Source: Sarocladium kiliense (Eukaryota; Ascomycota; Sordariomycetes; Hypocreales; Sarocladiaceae). Taken from it: a stretch of 64,000 nucleotides of DNA. This document shows, in pieces, positions 1 to 11,910 of the stretch. Both the position numbers and the translations under genes were made by a program. Positions within the stretch are counted from its first letter, which is position 1, and each line of letters opens with the position of its first letter. Location: positions 5,828,001 through 5,892,000 of the forward strand of contig JAUZTG010000029.1 in NCBI GenBank assembly GCA_030734395.1. The letters run 5' to 3'. The notes below the pieces were generated by a model. That model ran no database searches. It was not told where the DNA came from and was given only the letters and a program-made list of their open reading frames with translations.

Positions 1-935
1 AAGTCCTACTTCCCTGCCGACCAATGATGGGGAATAGAGTGGCACGGAATTCTGTCCGGGAAAAACTGTACCACAGTACATTGGGGAAAAGCTGAGTCTA
101 CGGTGGGAAATAAATGAGAGGAACAATGGCTTGCAGGACGCTAATGTGCGTGTTGTTGTTTTGGAGGAGACGGACGTCAGGTGAAGCCACGGGCGGTGCC
201 TTGTCTGCAGGAGGAAAGGTGGGAGATGGGAGAGGCGCGCGCTAGGAGAAGAGGGCGCGGATGAGGACGACGATAAAACAGTTGGGGGGGAACTGCTGTA
301 TTGCTTCGGAGGTTTTGATACGCTTTGCAGATGATGTGTCGCAAGTCTGCATTGGCCGTCTGCATCGTGGGATAGTTGTGCGTGGTCTGGCTCACATCTA
401 TGCTTCTGTAAGCCCGGGAAACATGGAAGCAATCTAGCATCTCGAGGCGCTACGAAATAGGCATAGTAGACCTAACAGCTGGATTTCCAACAGCAGGACC
501 AAGATTCACCACCCTGGCCACATTCGCTACCAAACAAAAAAAAAAAGGTTCAGCTCAAGCCGCCCCCTAGTGCAGCGCCTCAAGGGTCAAATTGTGAAAA
601 GCAGAACCGGACGCTTCCTTCGCTAGCTAGTCCGACCCAGCTTTCCGGGTCCCCTCCCCCCCTCGTATACCCCAAGAGGGAAGACCAGTCCGCGGCGCTG
701 GGATCTTTCGGTTCAAAAATTTGAGCCAGGGTGGTATTGGGACTGGGGGTTGGCCAAGGCGTCGCCTCTCGCGGACGCGCGGGGAAAATGGGAACTTGGG
801 TAACTGTTGGTGGTGTCCTTGTCACACACACTGGATGATGTGCAGAGGTGGTGTCATGATGTCAAGGTGTCCATCCGCTCTGGCGGTGTAGGGGTGTCTT
901 TTGTATTTCACGTGCATGCAGCTTTGTTGCACTGT

Positions 936-984
936 CCAGACACAGACCAGACACAGACCAGACACAGACCAGACCAGACCAGAT
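936..984. repeat. 11-bp tandem repeat with 5-bp tail
   Basis: Three copies of the 11-base unit CCAGACACAGA are followed directly by repeats of the shorter unit CCAGA. This looks like replication slippage in non-coding DNA. Confidence 0.85.
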
Positions 985-1337
985 GGATAGGATAGGACAG
1001 TAATTACAGAATAGCCTGGTGCTGTTATGACAAGGGTTCCCCCCTCCCGGCGCCACGGACACACAGTCGGTAATAAATGCACAATAGGAGGGAATAGGCA
1101 AACACGGCTGTCAAGGCTCCAGAGGGTGGGACACTAGAGGGAGATTTTGAGTTTCTGGGAGCATCCAAGGCGGACGGGAACAAGCCCGACATTTGCGTCC
1201 TTGTTTCTTAGAAACGAACCCCAGCTACGGTACGGAGTAATTACGTTGCCGCAATTAACGGCGCTATGTGAACACCCATGGAGGGTTTTCTTTGTCAGTG
1301 ATTTGTACATAACCTGGCTGTTTGCTTGGGCTCAACG

Positions 1338-1378
1338 CAGGCAGGCAGACATACAGACAGCCAGATAGGCAGATAGAC
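1338..1378. repeat. Imperfect CAGA/GGCA simple repeat
   Basis: A run of degenerate 4-base units of the types GGCA, CAGA and TAGA. It is non-coding. Confidence 0.7.
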
Positions 1379-1537
1379 TGTCTTAAGGTTTAAGATTACA
1401 GCCACGTCCGCGTCTATGCACTTTCAGGTCTAGGTCTTCCTTTTCCCGCTATCCCGACTAGGTCAGGTACTGAAGCAACAAGTAATTACATTCTGTCCAA
1501 CGTGCCTCTGCGTGAAATACAAGCAAAACGCAGCAGA

Positions 1538-1574
1538 GTCATGTCATGTCAAGTCAAGTCAAATCAAGCCAAGT
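1538..1574. repeat. Imperfect 5-bp repeat (GTCAW)
   Basis: Seven or so diverging copies of a five-base unit of the type GTCAT/GTCAA lie head to tail. It is non-coding. Confidence 0.75.
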
Positions 1575-1599
1575 CCTGGTTCGATTACATACATGCTAA

Positions 1600-2450
1600 T
1601 GCGACTCTAACGCAACCCCCTCACTCTTCTGACCCTTGCTCGCTCCCCCCTGGTCTGGTCTGGTATTTCCGACCTGGTCTGCTCTGCTCTAGTGCCTCAT
1701 GTCCTTCTGTTTCCGCACAGCCTTTGGGGTTTCTGTTTTGCCTATTCCTTGTCTACTTTGACTTTCTGCCAACTCACCCGTTCAATCTCTCGCACTCCAG
1801 CCTGACAAAGCCATACATACAACTTATTAGAGCCTACGTGTCCGTCCATCTCTCAGATCTCACCACACACCCCCTGCCTGCCTGCTCCATCCGCAAAGGC
1901 CATCCCCCTCTCTATCCTGATCCTTGCAACCCTCCCCGTCTCCCCTCCTCCCATCTCTCTCCGTATGGTATGTACGATAAACCTGCCCAATCCTGGCATA
2001 ACCTCGCCTGCAGGCCAATGTAATTATTTCTCCTCCCGTCTCTTCTTTTTCTCTTTTCTTCCTCTTTCGCGCAGCCACTCATACACCCTCTTCTTCGCTT
2101 GCGCCCCTCCTCTTTGAGTTTCCCCCGGTACCGATCTGTCGGGTCCTTTCTTTGTCCTCGTCCTCTCTTCCTTCTCGTCCTTTTCTATTTCCTCTGCTTG
2201 CTTGCTCGCCCTCTTCCTCTCTTATTCCCATTCTGGGCATCATCATACAAACCGAGTTGAACGAACTGGATAGCCTACTCCTCCATTCCATTGCCGCTTG
2301 TCCATCACCTCTTAGTTTGATCGCCAAGACAGCCTGGGTTTAGAAGCGGTTGTGCCGCTTTTTCAGCTGACCCTTCTTGCTCGCTCCTTTTCTTCTTTCA
2401 CTTTTGGCTCTTATTTTAAAGCTTGCCCGTTCTGGTTGCCAACTCGCTCC
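1600..2450 (+). promoter_or_regulatory. Pyrimidine-rich upstream tract
   Basis: The plus strand is strongly enriched in C and T over several hundred bases, with many CTCTTCC-like runs. Such tracts are common in promoters and 5' leaders of filamentous fungi. The position, upstream of the plus-strand methyltransferase, fits that role. No start site can be fixed from sequence. Confidence 0.4.
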
Positions 2451-2888
2451 CGGGCCTTTGGATGGTGTGAAACGGCGACTCCGCTGTGTTCGATCGATTG
2501 CTTGCTGGCTTTTTTGGCGGGAGGCGGCTTCTTTCATGACCCTTTGCGGAACTTCCGACGTCACGATACTGAACTTCCAAGATCGCAACGCTGCACCACC
2601 TAATCAGGGCCTTGCTGAGATTGTGCTTTCGACCCTTTTCGGTCTTTCATCCTCTGAAAATTCGTCGTCCGGGAAAACTTCCATCTTCTCGCGGCCATAG
2701 ACTCTTCGAGATCCACAAGCGAGCGCCCTTCAGTGTCGAACCCACCCCCAGCTTACTCCAAAGCTACCCCAGGAAACGGACTCTCCTCAGCCAAGACATT
2801 GCCTTGGAGAGGGGTTTTAATCGCGGCGCGGAAAGGGGGACTTGGGAACCTGGTTGAATGAACATCCTCGGAAACCACGGAATCTTGA

Positions 2889-4439
2889 ATGCTCAATAGA
2901 CGGCGCCGTAATCGTGCTGGGAAAAAGAGAAGGGATCTCGGGTTGCAGCAACAGGTTATGGATCGTCGCCCCAATGGTGGTGGCAGTGAACAGATGCTCG
3001 ACAATACCCGCGATCATTCGCAGCTGGAGGTACTGACTCCCTCGGACGTGCCGAGAACGTCAGCGGCTGGGAATTTCCAGTTCACGTTTGAGATTGGGCA
3101 GAGATCGAATCAGGGGAGCTATATCGAGCCAGAGGTAGGTTGACACTCCTGATGCATCGGCAAGCAGTGCTGCTTGTTGGATTCTTTCATGTGGGTAAGA
3201 TAGGATTGTTGTTGACATACTGTTCAGGCAAGCCCAGATGATGCGTGAGTCTTGGAAACCAGGGGATGGAACAAGAGAAAGAACGAAAGGGAAGAAATTG
3301 AGAGCCTGGCTGACCATATAAAGTAGAGACTCGTCCGAATCGCTCTCAGAAAGCGTGCAGACCTATCCGGAGGAATACGGTCGAACATATCACGCATACA
3401 GAGCTGGCTGTAAGTCCCGAGCCTCTCACTACAAGTGCAGAAGCAAAGAACTAATAACAGTGATAGCATACGCCTTTCCGAATGACATGCCGGAGCGAGA
3501 AAGATTATCACTCCAGCACGATGTCTTGACACGTCTCTTCAACGGGAGGCTCTTCTTCGCACCTCTGAACGAAGGTTACCCTCCACGCAGAATCCTCGAC
3601 ATCGCCACAGGTACAGGCGAATGGGCCATCGAGATTGGAGATCGCTTCCCTCATTCGCAGGTCACAGCCACCGACCTCTCACCAATACAGCCTGCAGAGG
3701 TGCCGCCAAATGTGACCTTCTTTGTTGAAGATTCGTATGTGCCTTTTCTCAATTGGTGTCCCTTGAGCCGAATCACTGACAGGAACGGCAGATCAGAAGA
3801 CTGGGAATACACCACTCCCTTTGACTACATCCATACCCGCGTCACAGCCGGCTGCTGGTCCTCCTTCCGAGACCAGATCGCCACACAAGCCTTCCATGCT
3901 CTCAACCCCGGCGGCTTCTTCGAGTCCCAGGAGTTCGACGGGATCTTCTCTTCGGATGATGGGACTTTGACTTCAGATAGTGCCCTGGCCCGGTGGTCCC
4001 ACGATCTCTGCGCAGCCTCCGAGACACTCAACAGGCCGGTCGTGATGGCGCGGTACCTGAAGAGTGTGTATGAGGAGGTCGGATTTGTGGACGTGCAGGA
4101 AAGGGTGTTCAAGATGCCGACGAATGGGTGGCCGAAGGATGGGCGGTTGAAGGACTTGGGGAAGATGTGGGAGAGTAACATGATTCAGGGGTTGAGTGGC
4201 TTTTCCTCGTACCTTTTTAACAAGGTGTATGGCCGGTCGCCTGCAGAGATTGAGGTACGTCTCCCTGCTGCTCATATTGAAGTTCAAGTCTTCATCGACT
4301 GACACGATCGGACTAGGTCTCACTGGTCGACGTGAGGAGAGACTTGTCGAACCCACGGATTCACGCGTACTCGAGCATCTACGTGGTCTGGGGTAGGAAG
4401 CCATACCCTGGCGAGGAGTCGCACAGAAAGAAGACCTGA
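2889..4439 (+). CDS. LaeA-like SAM-dependent methyltransferase
   Basis: Five introns are inferred (3135-3227, 3245-3326, 3410-3466, 3735-3791, 4255-4316), giving about 399 residues. A basic, low-complexity N-terminus is followed by the LaeA-family motif YPEEYGRTYHAYRAG. Then comes the SAM-binding motif I, ILDIATGTGEWAIE, near residue 160, with acidic post-I residues (TATDLS) after it, and the typical C-terminal VVWGRKPYPGEE. The family comprises class I methyltransferases related to the secondary-metabolism regulator LaeA and the wider Llm group. Methyl acceptors are mostly unknown. The long N-terminus and divergent core fit an LaeA-like paralogue at least as well as LaeA itself. The first ATG in frame is at 2889; ATG 2958 is an alternative. 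No secondary-metabolite enzymes are adjacent. Confidence 0.85.
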
Positions 4440-4854
4440 AAACGCATGGAGATTCGGTAATGGTTAGGAGTGAGAGGAAGACAGAGGGAGTTTGTCTCTC
4501 TTCATGTTCATATAACGGGCTGCTATGGTTGAGACGAAGTTACGATCAGACACCTGCATTGGGAGAGGGGACATTCAGGGGTAGCTACACGGACAGCGCC
4601 ATGGTAGAAAAAGGGGTCGGGCCATGAGGGTGGATATACCATATATATAACGAGATGATGGCTGTTCCATGAAATGGAAGCCAGTGGATGGCTTTTATTG
4701 ACACTGCAGTGTTTATGGCTCTCTTTCCCTCTCTATGGCGCTTCTGAACATCGCCTGGAGCTTGCATCCAAACGCTCATTGAATCCTGGCACTGAACCTT
4801 CCATGCTGAACGACTTGTAAGTCACCATCTTCAACCTGAGCGATGAGATCCCCT
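4440..4854. other. Convergent intergenic spacer
   Basis: This lies between the 3' ends of the methyltransferase (plus) and the cupin gene (minus). It holds a short TA-rich run near 4640-4650 and presumably both polyadenylation regions. No gene is seen. Confidence 0.6.
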
Positions 4855-5565
4855 TCAGTGCTCCCTGACCAGCCATTTGAGAGCATCGGCCTGTTCCTCA
4901 GAGACCAACTCTCGCAACTTGGTCTCCTCAAGGAACTCATGATCCGCATAGTCAAAGCCAGGCACAACCGTCTCACTGATCAACAAGCCCTCACTCTCCC
5001 CCTTACCCTCCTCATCCTCCAGCAGGTAGCTCGCCTTATACGCTCCACCCTCAACCACCCAGCTCAACTTCTCTCCTTTACTCACATCCTTGCCCACGAT
5101 GTACGTCTCAACCCTTCCATCTTCATGGATCAAGACATAGCGACCTCGACCCCTGTGCAGAGTATGGATGATCCTGCTCCTGTTCTTGTGGAAGGATCCC
5201 ATTGGTCGGTTGGGGGAGAGGTAGTAGAAGATCGTCGTTGAGAAGAGGCGTGTGGGAGAGACGCTGTTGTCGTGGAAGGCGGATGTGATGGCCATGGTGC
5301 GTGGAGAGAGCGGGTATGAAGGGTAGGGGGAGGGCATGGCTTGCGGTGAGAGATCGCTGAGAACGAAGTAGCCGCCTTCAATGTGTTCGGAGAGGGAGAG
5401 AGATGTGATGGTGGATTGGACGGCGGCTGATTCGGGTTTGGTTGAGGGAGTGAAGGTTGGGTTGAGGCGGACGATGCTGTTGTTGGTGGTTTTGGGCTTG
5501 ACTTGATGACCGTTGAAGCCATTGGAGCCGTTGGGAGCAGTGCCGTTGGAGCTTGCGACTGTCAT
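4855..5565 (-). CDS. Cupin_5 (DUF985) family protein
   Basis: Single-exon gene of 236 residues. A Thr/Ser/Asn-rich N-terminus of about 55 residues is followed by the Cupin_5 domain. This begins at SLSEHIEGGYF and includes STTIFYYLSPNRPMGSFHK, the WVVEGGAYKAS strand and the C-terminal VVPGFDYADHEF. This family (formerly DUF985) has a double-stranded beta-helix fold; its substrate is not established in fungi. The frame stays open upstream to 5757, but residues before the ATG at 5565 do not look protein-like, so I chose 5565. It is convergent with the methyltransferase gene and divergent from OMA1. Confidence 0.8.
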   Translation of the reverse strand: MTVASSNGTAPNGSNGFNGHQVKPKTTNNSIVRLNPTFTPSTKPESAAVQSTITSLSLSEHIEGGYFVLSDLSPQAMPSPYPSYPLSPRTMAITSAFHDNSVSPTRLFSTTIFYYLSPNRPMGSFHKNRSRIIHTLHRGRGRYVLIHEDGRVETYIVGKDVSKGEKLSWVVEGGAYKASYLLEDEEGKGESEGLLISETVVPGFDYADHEFLEETKLRELVSEEQADALKWLVREH

Positions 5566-6881
5566 GATGCCAGAATTGTGCTTATCGTAGCCAAGGTTGG
5601 ATTTCGTCGTATATGTCAGCAACACCGTGGTGATGGCGATGTTCGGGGGGAGTGAGTTCACCAGACTACGATGATGGGATGAAAGATCTGACTGGATTAC
5701 GTCTCTGCCCTTGCTGCTGACGTGACAGACGGTGACATACGCGCACAGGTGAATCATTCTCTTAAGTGCTTATCATTGCAGGCTATTTTGGAGGAAGCAG
5801 GGGGGCATTCTTGCGTCTGACACTGGTGATCCACTCGCTGGTCAGCCAGCTGCCGCAAGTGCCGAAGATTGGGATGACAGGACAGTAAACAACGCTGTAG
5901 GCCTCAAGCATGATCCAAGTCGGCATATATTCCAGGAAATGATCCCATTCACATGATGGTTCTGCCAAAAAGATACGGTTGATGGTGAGCCAAGCGAGTG
6001 TTTGATAGCACTTGTGTATCTACGACTCCCCCTATCTTTGCTGGGCTGTGATAAGCCAGCAAATGCGCGTATAGCATGTTCCCGGCAATACGGAGAATGG
6101 GGTAATTGGTTGGTATCAATCCGAGCTTAGCGCTTGCGCAATGAGACATGTCACAAGTCGCTGGCTTCTTGGAGAGCTTGGGGAGAACAAACACGTCGTA
6201 AACTTCCTCCAGAAGGGTTCGACACGGGCTATTCCCAATTCTCGTTACTGCTGACAAGCTTCGAGGGTCCCTTACACCACCACCCTGGAGATGCTCTTCA
6301 TCCCCCATGTCTCGGGAGCACGCCGATGCTCAGGAAGAACTCAATCATCCCAGATCGAAACTCACATCGCCATTACGGGAATAAACATTGTCATTAAGGT
6401 ATCTCATTTTGACGAAACCTCCCATCGGTGGCGTCTCGGTCACATCCAGGCCATGGGCAACCACCGGCTTCGACGCTCCGGCCCCGGGCGGCCGTCCGCA
6501 TCGGTCGCCTGCAGCCACCACCCGCCAGCAAGTGGCACCGCTATCCGTCACTGGCGCACGCCGCTGAGCTTCCACCGACACCCACTAAACAGACGCTGCG
6601 GGGGCGCCCATCGATCTGCCTGTGTCCCACCTTCGGCATGACGTTGTGCGACCACCATCCACCCATCCATCGCTTCGGGTGATCTGACTTTGTTCCAACC
6701 GCAACCACAAACATCATAACCACCACGACCGCCGAGAAGCAAACGAGACCGGCACTTTGGGGCTCCTCTCTTCTCGCCTGGTCTCGAGTCTCGTTTGTGC
6801 TTGCATTCGCTACTACTGCCTCGACCGACCTCCAATCAGGCCAATTGACCGCCTACGGGCTGGTCACACACCACAATCGTC
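5566..6881. other. Divergent promoter region, no clear gene
   Basis: A 1.3-kb spacer between the minus-strand cupin gene and the plus-strand OMA1 gene, so it should carry both promoters. Two short minus-strand frames (5783-5968 and 5949-6308) contain somewhat hydrophobic stretches but no convincing domain. I see no supported gene. Confidence 0.5.
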
Positions 6882-8148
6882 ATGTTCGCTACCCGACCTC
6901 TCTTCCGACCTCTGTCCTCCTCCTTCGCCCCCAAGCCGGTCCCCGTCATCCTGCGCCTCCGTCCAGCAGCCTCACCTCGACCATTCCTCCTCTTCCGTTA
7001 CACCCGGCGCCACCTCTCCTCCACACCTCGTCTCGCGAATCGCGATCCCTACCGCGAACCCATCACAATCCGCACCACCGCACGCGAGATCTCCTCTACG
7101 CCAATCCCGACTATCCTCATCACCAGGCGGTACATCCTCTCCGTCGTAGCCGCCGCCCTCCTCCTCTACTTCACCTTCTCACAGACTATACCCGTCACGA
7201 AACGCCGGAGCTTCAATGTCCTCTCGGATGGGTTCGTGGAGTGGTGGAATGGGGACTTGGCGAGGAAGATCATCGAGGATGTGCATAGCCAGGGTGGGAG
7301 ATTCTTACCCGAGAGAGACCCGAGGGCGAGGGCAGTGCATAATGTCATGCAGAGGTTAATTCCCTATAGTGGCATGACGGACAAGAAGTGGGAGGTCTAC
7401 GTCATTCATGATGACCGTATGTTACATCCTGCTAAGCTCACCTCGCCCTGATATAGCTCTAATTAACGAATTACAGATACTGCAAACGCCTTTGTCATCC
7501 CCGGCGGCAAAGTCTTCGTCCACTCCGGCCTCCTCAACGTCTGTCAATCCGAAGACGCCCTCGCCGCCGTCCTAGGCCACGAAATCGCCCACAGCACCGC
7601 CAACCACTCCGGCGAGCGTCTCACCCAACTTGGCGCCCTCTGGCTCTTCGGCGGCAGTGCTTTCTTCCTCCGCGGTCCTTTTGCTGGTGCTGCTGGCGTC
7701 ACTTTCGCCATCGCCGGCGCCTTCTCTACTATCTCCATGTTGGAGATTGAGCTGCCCTTGACGAGGAAGCAGGAGATTGAGGCGGATTATGTGGGGTTGA
7801 TGATGATGGCCGAGGCGTGTTACGATCCGAGAGCTGCGGTGGGGTTGTGGCAGAGGATGGAGATACTGCAGTCTATGCGGAGGGAACGGCCGCCGCCAGA
7901 ATTCTTATCTACGCATCCTGCTGTGAGTTTTCCCTTTCTCTGATTTTTGCTTCGTTGCTTCTCCATATTTCCAAGTTACAAAGTATACTAACAGAGACTA
8001 GAACGCCCATAGAATCCAGAACATGAAGGCTTGGATGCCCGAGGCCATGGAGAAGCGGAAGGCCAGCGACTGCAAGGGAACCACCGCCTTTGCGGCTCGT
8101 TTCAGGGAGGCTCTTCGTCGTAGACAGTCACATGTTGAGAGAGCATAG
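6882..8148 (+). CDS. Mitochondrial inner-membrane metalloprotease OMA1
   Basis: Three exons (introns 7417-7476 and 7923-8001) encode 375 residues. The N-terminus is rich in Arg, Ser and Pro without acids, as expected for a mitochondrial presequence (FRYTRRHLSSTPRL). A transmembrane segment follows (YILSVVAAALLLYFTF). The M48 domain carries the zinc motif HEIAH inside VLGHEIAHSTANHSGE. Downstream ligand region EIEADYVGLMMM and the motif STHPANAHRIQNM, which is rebuilt across intron 2, confirm the splicing. OMA1 is a stress-activated inner-membrane protease that acts with the i-AAA and m-AAA systems. In yeast it is needed when other quality-control proteases fail. Confidence 0.93.
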
Positions 8149-8501
8149 AGGGTGCAAGGAGATCAGTCGTCGGTCTCGACTTTCTGATCGTCAGTCTCCG
8201 TGGTGGGGAATCAGGCGCCTTTCTGTACATCAGCTCATATCAATCCGTATAGATACTTCCTGTCGTGTTCAAGAATGAACAGAACATCACCCTAGGTTTC
8301 CTTATCTATTCCTATTCTGGAGATAGAGTTTGCACTGTCACCGCGACGATAGCGCATGTATCTTCTCTGGGTCACCAACAGATAGACTCGGAGCGAGTGC
8401 GTAGTTCTAACTCTGAATGCAGCGGGCCAACACTGGCAACCGTTGACCGTTGTTCCTAATCCCGAATGGCGTACCCCCCCAGCTGGTCACTGGCCCATCA
8501 C
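8149..8501. other. Convergent spacer
   Basis: A 353-base spacer between the 3' ends of OMA1 (plus) and the first transcription factor (minus). Nothing beyond probable 3' untranslated regions is seen. Confidence 0.6.
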
Positions 8502-11196
8502 TCATTTGGCAGAAGGCTTTCTAAACTTTGCCTCTTCAGTCGGTGAACCTTCACTGAACAGACTGGTATACTTGCTGATCCACAAGCTATCGTCAAACTG
8601 ACCAGCCAGCTGCTCCGCGGTCATTAGCCCTGGATCAGTCATGACCGAGTCTAAGTCTGCCAGAGATGGGGTCTGCAGCACCGCTCGCTCACCAGCCTCC
8701 TCGCCAGCTGGAGCCCTTGCTCTTAAATCAGCCATTATCATGCTTGCCAATGTGCCACTGATAACACCTTGCTGCATAGCAGCTGATAGAATCCCCTGGG
8801 CAATGGAGACTGTTACGTGAAAGGAATGCCGGGCTGTCCGGCAGCCGTAAAGGCAAATGAGAAAATACTCCAGACGGTCCTCATCTCTGGACCGTAACAT
8901 GCCGCTAGCAGCATAAAGCAGGGCAGCCTGCCAGACGATGTTGTACTCGGAAGTTGTGCCCAGTTTGCAGTTAAGAATCAGTTGCTTCAGCTGGTCCATG
9001 GAGGCGTCGTATGCATCGTCCGGAGTTGCATCGGCGCTCGGAAATGTTTTGAGTCGCTGCTTAGAGTTGAAAGTCATGTCGTTTTGTAAAAAAGGGCAAA
9101 ATATATCAAGGATGGCTGAGTGTAGCAATATACTGTGCCAATGTTTCAGCCCCAAAATCGAAAGAGAAAAAAAAAGTAAGAGACATGACTCACTGGAGAA
9201 TGACCACAATCTCAGGATTATCATCGGACCTTGACAAAGCAGGAGGCAGTTCATCCGCCCAAGCGAGCAGTTCGCGATACTTGAACTCGGCAAACTGAAG
9301 AGAGACAGAGCCTGGCACGGCTGTACTTCGATTTTCGTAGTAGACAGAGATGACTTCGTGATGTATCTGCCAGAATCGGCAAAGGCTTGTGAACATTTGT
9401 TCTTGACCTGGTATATTATCCGGTCGCTCGTTGTTCGATTCGACCATATCGTCTTGAAACTCGTTGGCATCTTCCGAAAACCCTGATGGTGAAAATGGGA
9501 TCGGCATTACGGGAGGGGTTTGGGGGAAAGTAACTTCCTGGTGTCGGTAGAATAGATTCATGAGACTGTGGCATCTTGTTAGCGTCGGTGGCTTTCATAG
9601 GAGAGCTTACTTATAAGTCCTCACACTATCCAGTTGAACGCGCCCCAAGTCGGATACATGTTGTCCTGTACTTCCTCAGGAGTTTGACGACTTAAAGCAG
9701 CCCAGCCAACATCCTCCGGAACACCATACAGCCGCAAATTCATTCCAATTGTTGTAGCATTGAAAAGGTGGCTCAACGCCATGGCTTCTCTGCCTTGAAC
9801 CAAGTTTCCAAGACTGAGGAACACCTCTGCAGCCATTTTCAGAGCCGTAGCAGGCTGTGGGACTATTCCCATAAGTCTCATGGCCTCAATGCGGAAGTGT
9901 TCTGCCTTGTCAACGGCCTCTCGGTCAGTAGCAGCGAGACTTTGCTGATCTTATGGTCAGTCACATTTTACTCTTAAGGTGACCGTATCACTTACGCAGC
10001 ACCAATACATCAACGCATTGACCAAGCAAGGCGAACAATATGAATCTGGTCGCGGTGAGAGCAGAGACTTCAGGAAGAGCTTACGGTCGAAAAGACCTAG
10101 AAGCAGGTGGTCCCTCTCCAGGTACCAGGAAATTGCCTTTGCAGCAAAGATGTCCGAGACGGAGACTGTCGTCCACCGACTAATATCCAACCCATGAAGC
10201 GGATCATCTCGTGGAGTTTTGAATGAGTTGGAAGCACCCCATTCCACATCGGCGATTGATGGTCTAAACCCCTCCGGTCAACTACGGCCTCGAGACACGC
10301 CTAGGGCCATATCATTGGAGATAGGGTTGGCTTACGCGTCCACGTCATTCTCCTCGGCTGTTTCCGTACTATCTCCTTCCTCGTTAGGTCGAAATGTTGC
10401 AATCGACGTCGCTGGCAGTGTATCAGGAGACATACGGGATATTCTCGTTGTATCGATGTGCTTCTAACTTCGGTTGTATAAGCTCACTCAACGACTTTCT
10501 GGGCTCGGATGGATCGGTTGGCGCGTTGATCGGATATGCGTAGGGGTGTTTTCTTTCGAGAAAACGCGTAAATCCGGTTGATGGCCCCGTGATGTATGCT
10601 GTTTGACGTGTTGGGCTGCTTGCCATGTCTCGGAGTGCTGCAATGATTTCCGTGTCCTTGTCGAGATCGGCAACAGCGAGAAGTGCAGCCGCAGTCTGAG
10701 CCGGAGGCATGGAGGTTAGGATACGGACTCCTTCGAGAAGATAGCCGGCGTTCGGGTTCTTGGCTGATGGTTCGTCGTAGTGGCATTCAGATAGGCCCTT
10801 TCGCGCGCAGGCTCTGCAGGTTGGTCTCCCTCCATCGCACTGTTTTGTACAAGCATGTTAATATATCGTGTGATGCAACACGATGGACATGACTGACGGC
10901 ATGTACCACCGCAGACCAGGACTTGGGTCGCGTTATCAAGGGAGGTTGACAGAACGGCCCCATGTCCTGCATGTGCTCAAAATACCTACCCGGATCTTCT
11001 TGAGCCGGCATCGATCGCAGGCCACGACTACACCAATTCGAGGACGCTTCGGAAAGACTTGACTATCGTCAAAAACGGGACCATTCGTCGTAGGCAGCTT
11101 GGCGTGTGTGGAGGGAGAGGCTGCAGCAGCATTGGGTGCGGGTAGGAGGCGACTCTGTCTTTTGACCGCACGCTGGTCCACACGGTCTGAATTCAT
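8502..11196 (-). CDS. Zn2Cys6 transcription factor (NirA-like), copy 1
   Basis: Seven exons are inferred (minus strand, introns 10840-10989, 10412-10487, 10264-10335, 9945-9995, 9566-9624, 9133-9193), giving 741 residues. The binuclear zinc cluster is rebuilt across intron 1: Cys60, 63, 70, 77, 80 and 88 in ACDRCRLKKIR|CDGGRPTC. An Ala-rich helix and acidic linker follow, then a fungal-specific regulatory domain with ISRWTTVSVSDIFAAKAI and LVNALMYWCC. It resembles the nitrate-regulator NirA family only in overall layout; the true target genes are unknown. Four of its six introns fall at the same positions and phases as introns of the factor at 13040-15450, marking the two as paralogues. It is divergent from the short factor at 11911. 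Confidence 0.82.
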
Positions 11197-11910
11197 GATT
11201 CGGTACCAGACCCCGGACAGCCGTCCGGATCCATGCAGAGTGGCAATGACGACACTGCAGCCTTTGAAAGGGAAAGCATTGAATTAAGTTGGTGGCAAAG
11301 GCAAGACAAAAGGTTGCGGCGAGAGGAGGAGGGAGGGTTCGACAAGGGGGGCTCAGGTGGGGGAGAAAGGACGTGATATCTGTGCTAATGCGTGTGCAGT
11401 AAGGGTCTGGTTGATATTCTCTCTCGGCGTGAAAAGAGGCCCGGTTCTGTATTGAGACAGATATACTGCGGAACCAATGAGAAGCCCCGGAGCTGTCTTC
11501 CGACTAGGCTCCTCGCGATACCCTCGCCAGACTTCAAGGGCTGAGGACAAGGCCCCCGCCTATGGGGCTCTGTTAAAACACCCAATCATATTGCGTGGAC
11601 CATGCTTCCGTTGTTATTGGGTTTCGGGCACATAGCTAGGGCGAGATGTCGTTTTTTGATATGAACCCATGGTGACACCACTGCACGACGCATCAGGAAG
11701 CCCCAAGGATTCTCACGGCTCCTTTGGTCGGCCAGATTACGAGCCGGGTCCGGAATTCCAGAGCCGGTTCCGTCAGGTTGTGGTATGGTCAGGAATCTAG
11801 GCTTGGGTCAAATGCACATATATATTCCATGGCAGATCCCCCAAGATGAGGGTGTTGTCGTTCTGCCCAATGCTTAACTTGATTGTTGTTAAAGATTTTC
11901 ATCTCTCATA
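11197..11910. other. Divergent promoter between two regulators
   Basis: This 714-base gap separates the start of the minus-strand factor (11196) from the plus-strand factor (11911). Both promoters must lie here. One TATA-like site is listed separately; no coding sequence is supported. Confidence 0.55.
11819..11825 (+). promoter_or_regulatory. Putative TATA element
   Basis: The heptamer TATATAT lies about 90 bases upstream of the ATG at 11911, a usual distance for a fungal core promoter. It is assigned by position only. Confidence 0.4.

Larger units (their letters stand above)
1..2888. other. Long gene-free 5' region
   Basis: I see no convincing coding exon here on either strand. The stretch holds several short tandem repeats (listed separately) and a pyrimidine-rich section. 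Open frames are short, lack codon structure and match no family I recognise. It probably contains the promoter and a long untranslated leader of the methyltransferase gene that begins at 2889. Confidence 0.6.

Noticed and set aside
936..984. Possible CRISPR-like array
   Set aside because: The repeats are contiguous without spacers and the genome is eukaryotic; it is a simple tandem repeat.
5783..6308. Two minus-strand frames with hydrophobic stretches, considered as a decayed RTA1-like membrane gene
   Set aside because: The resemblance is too weak, no splice joins the frames convincingly and no conserved motif is present.
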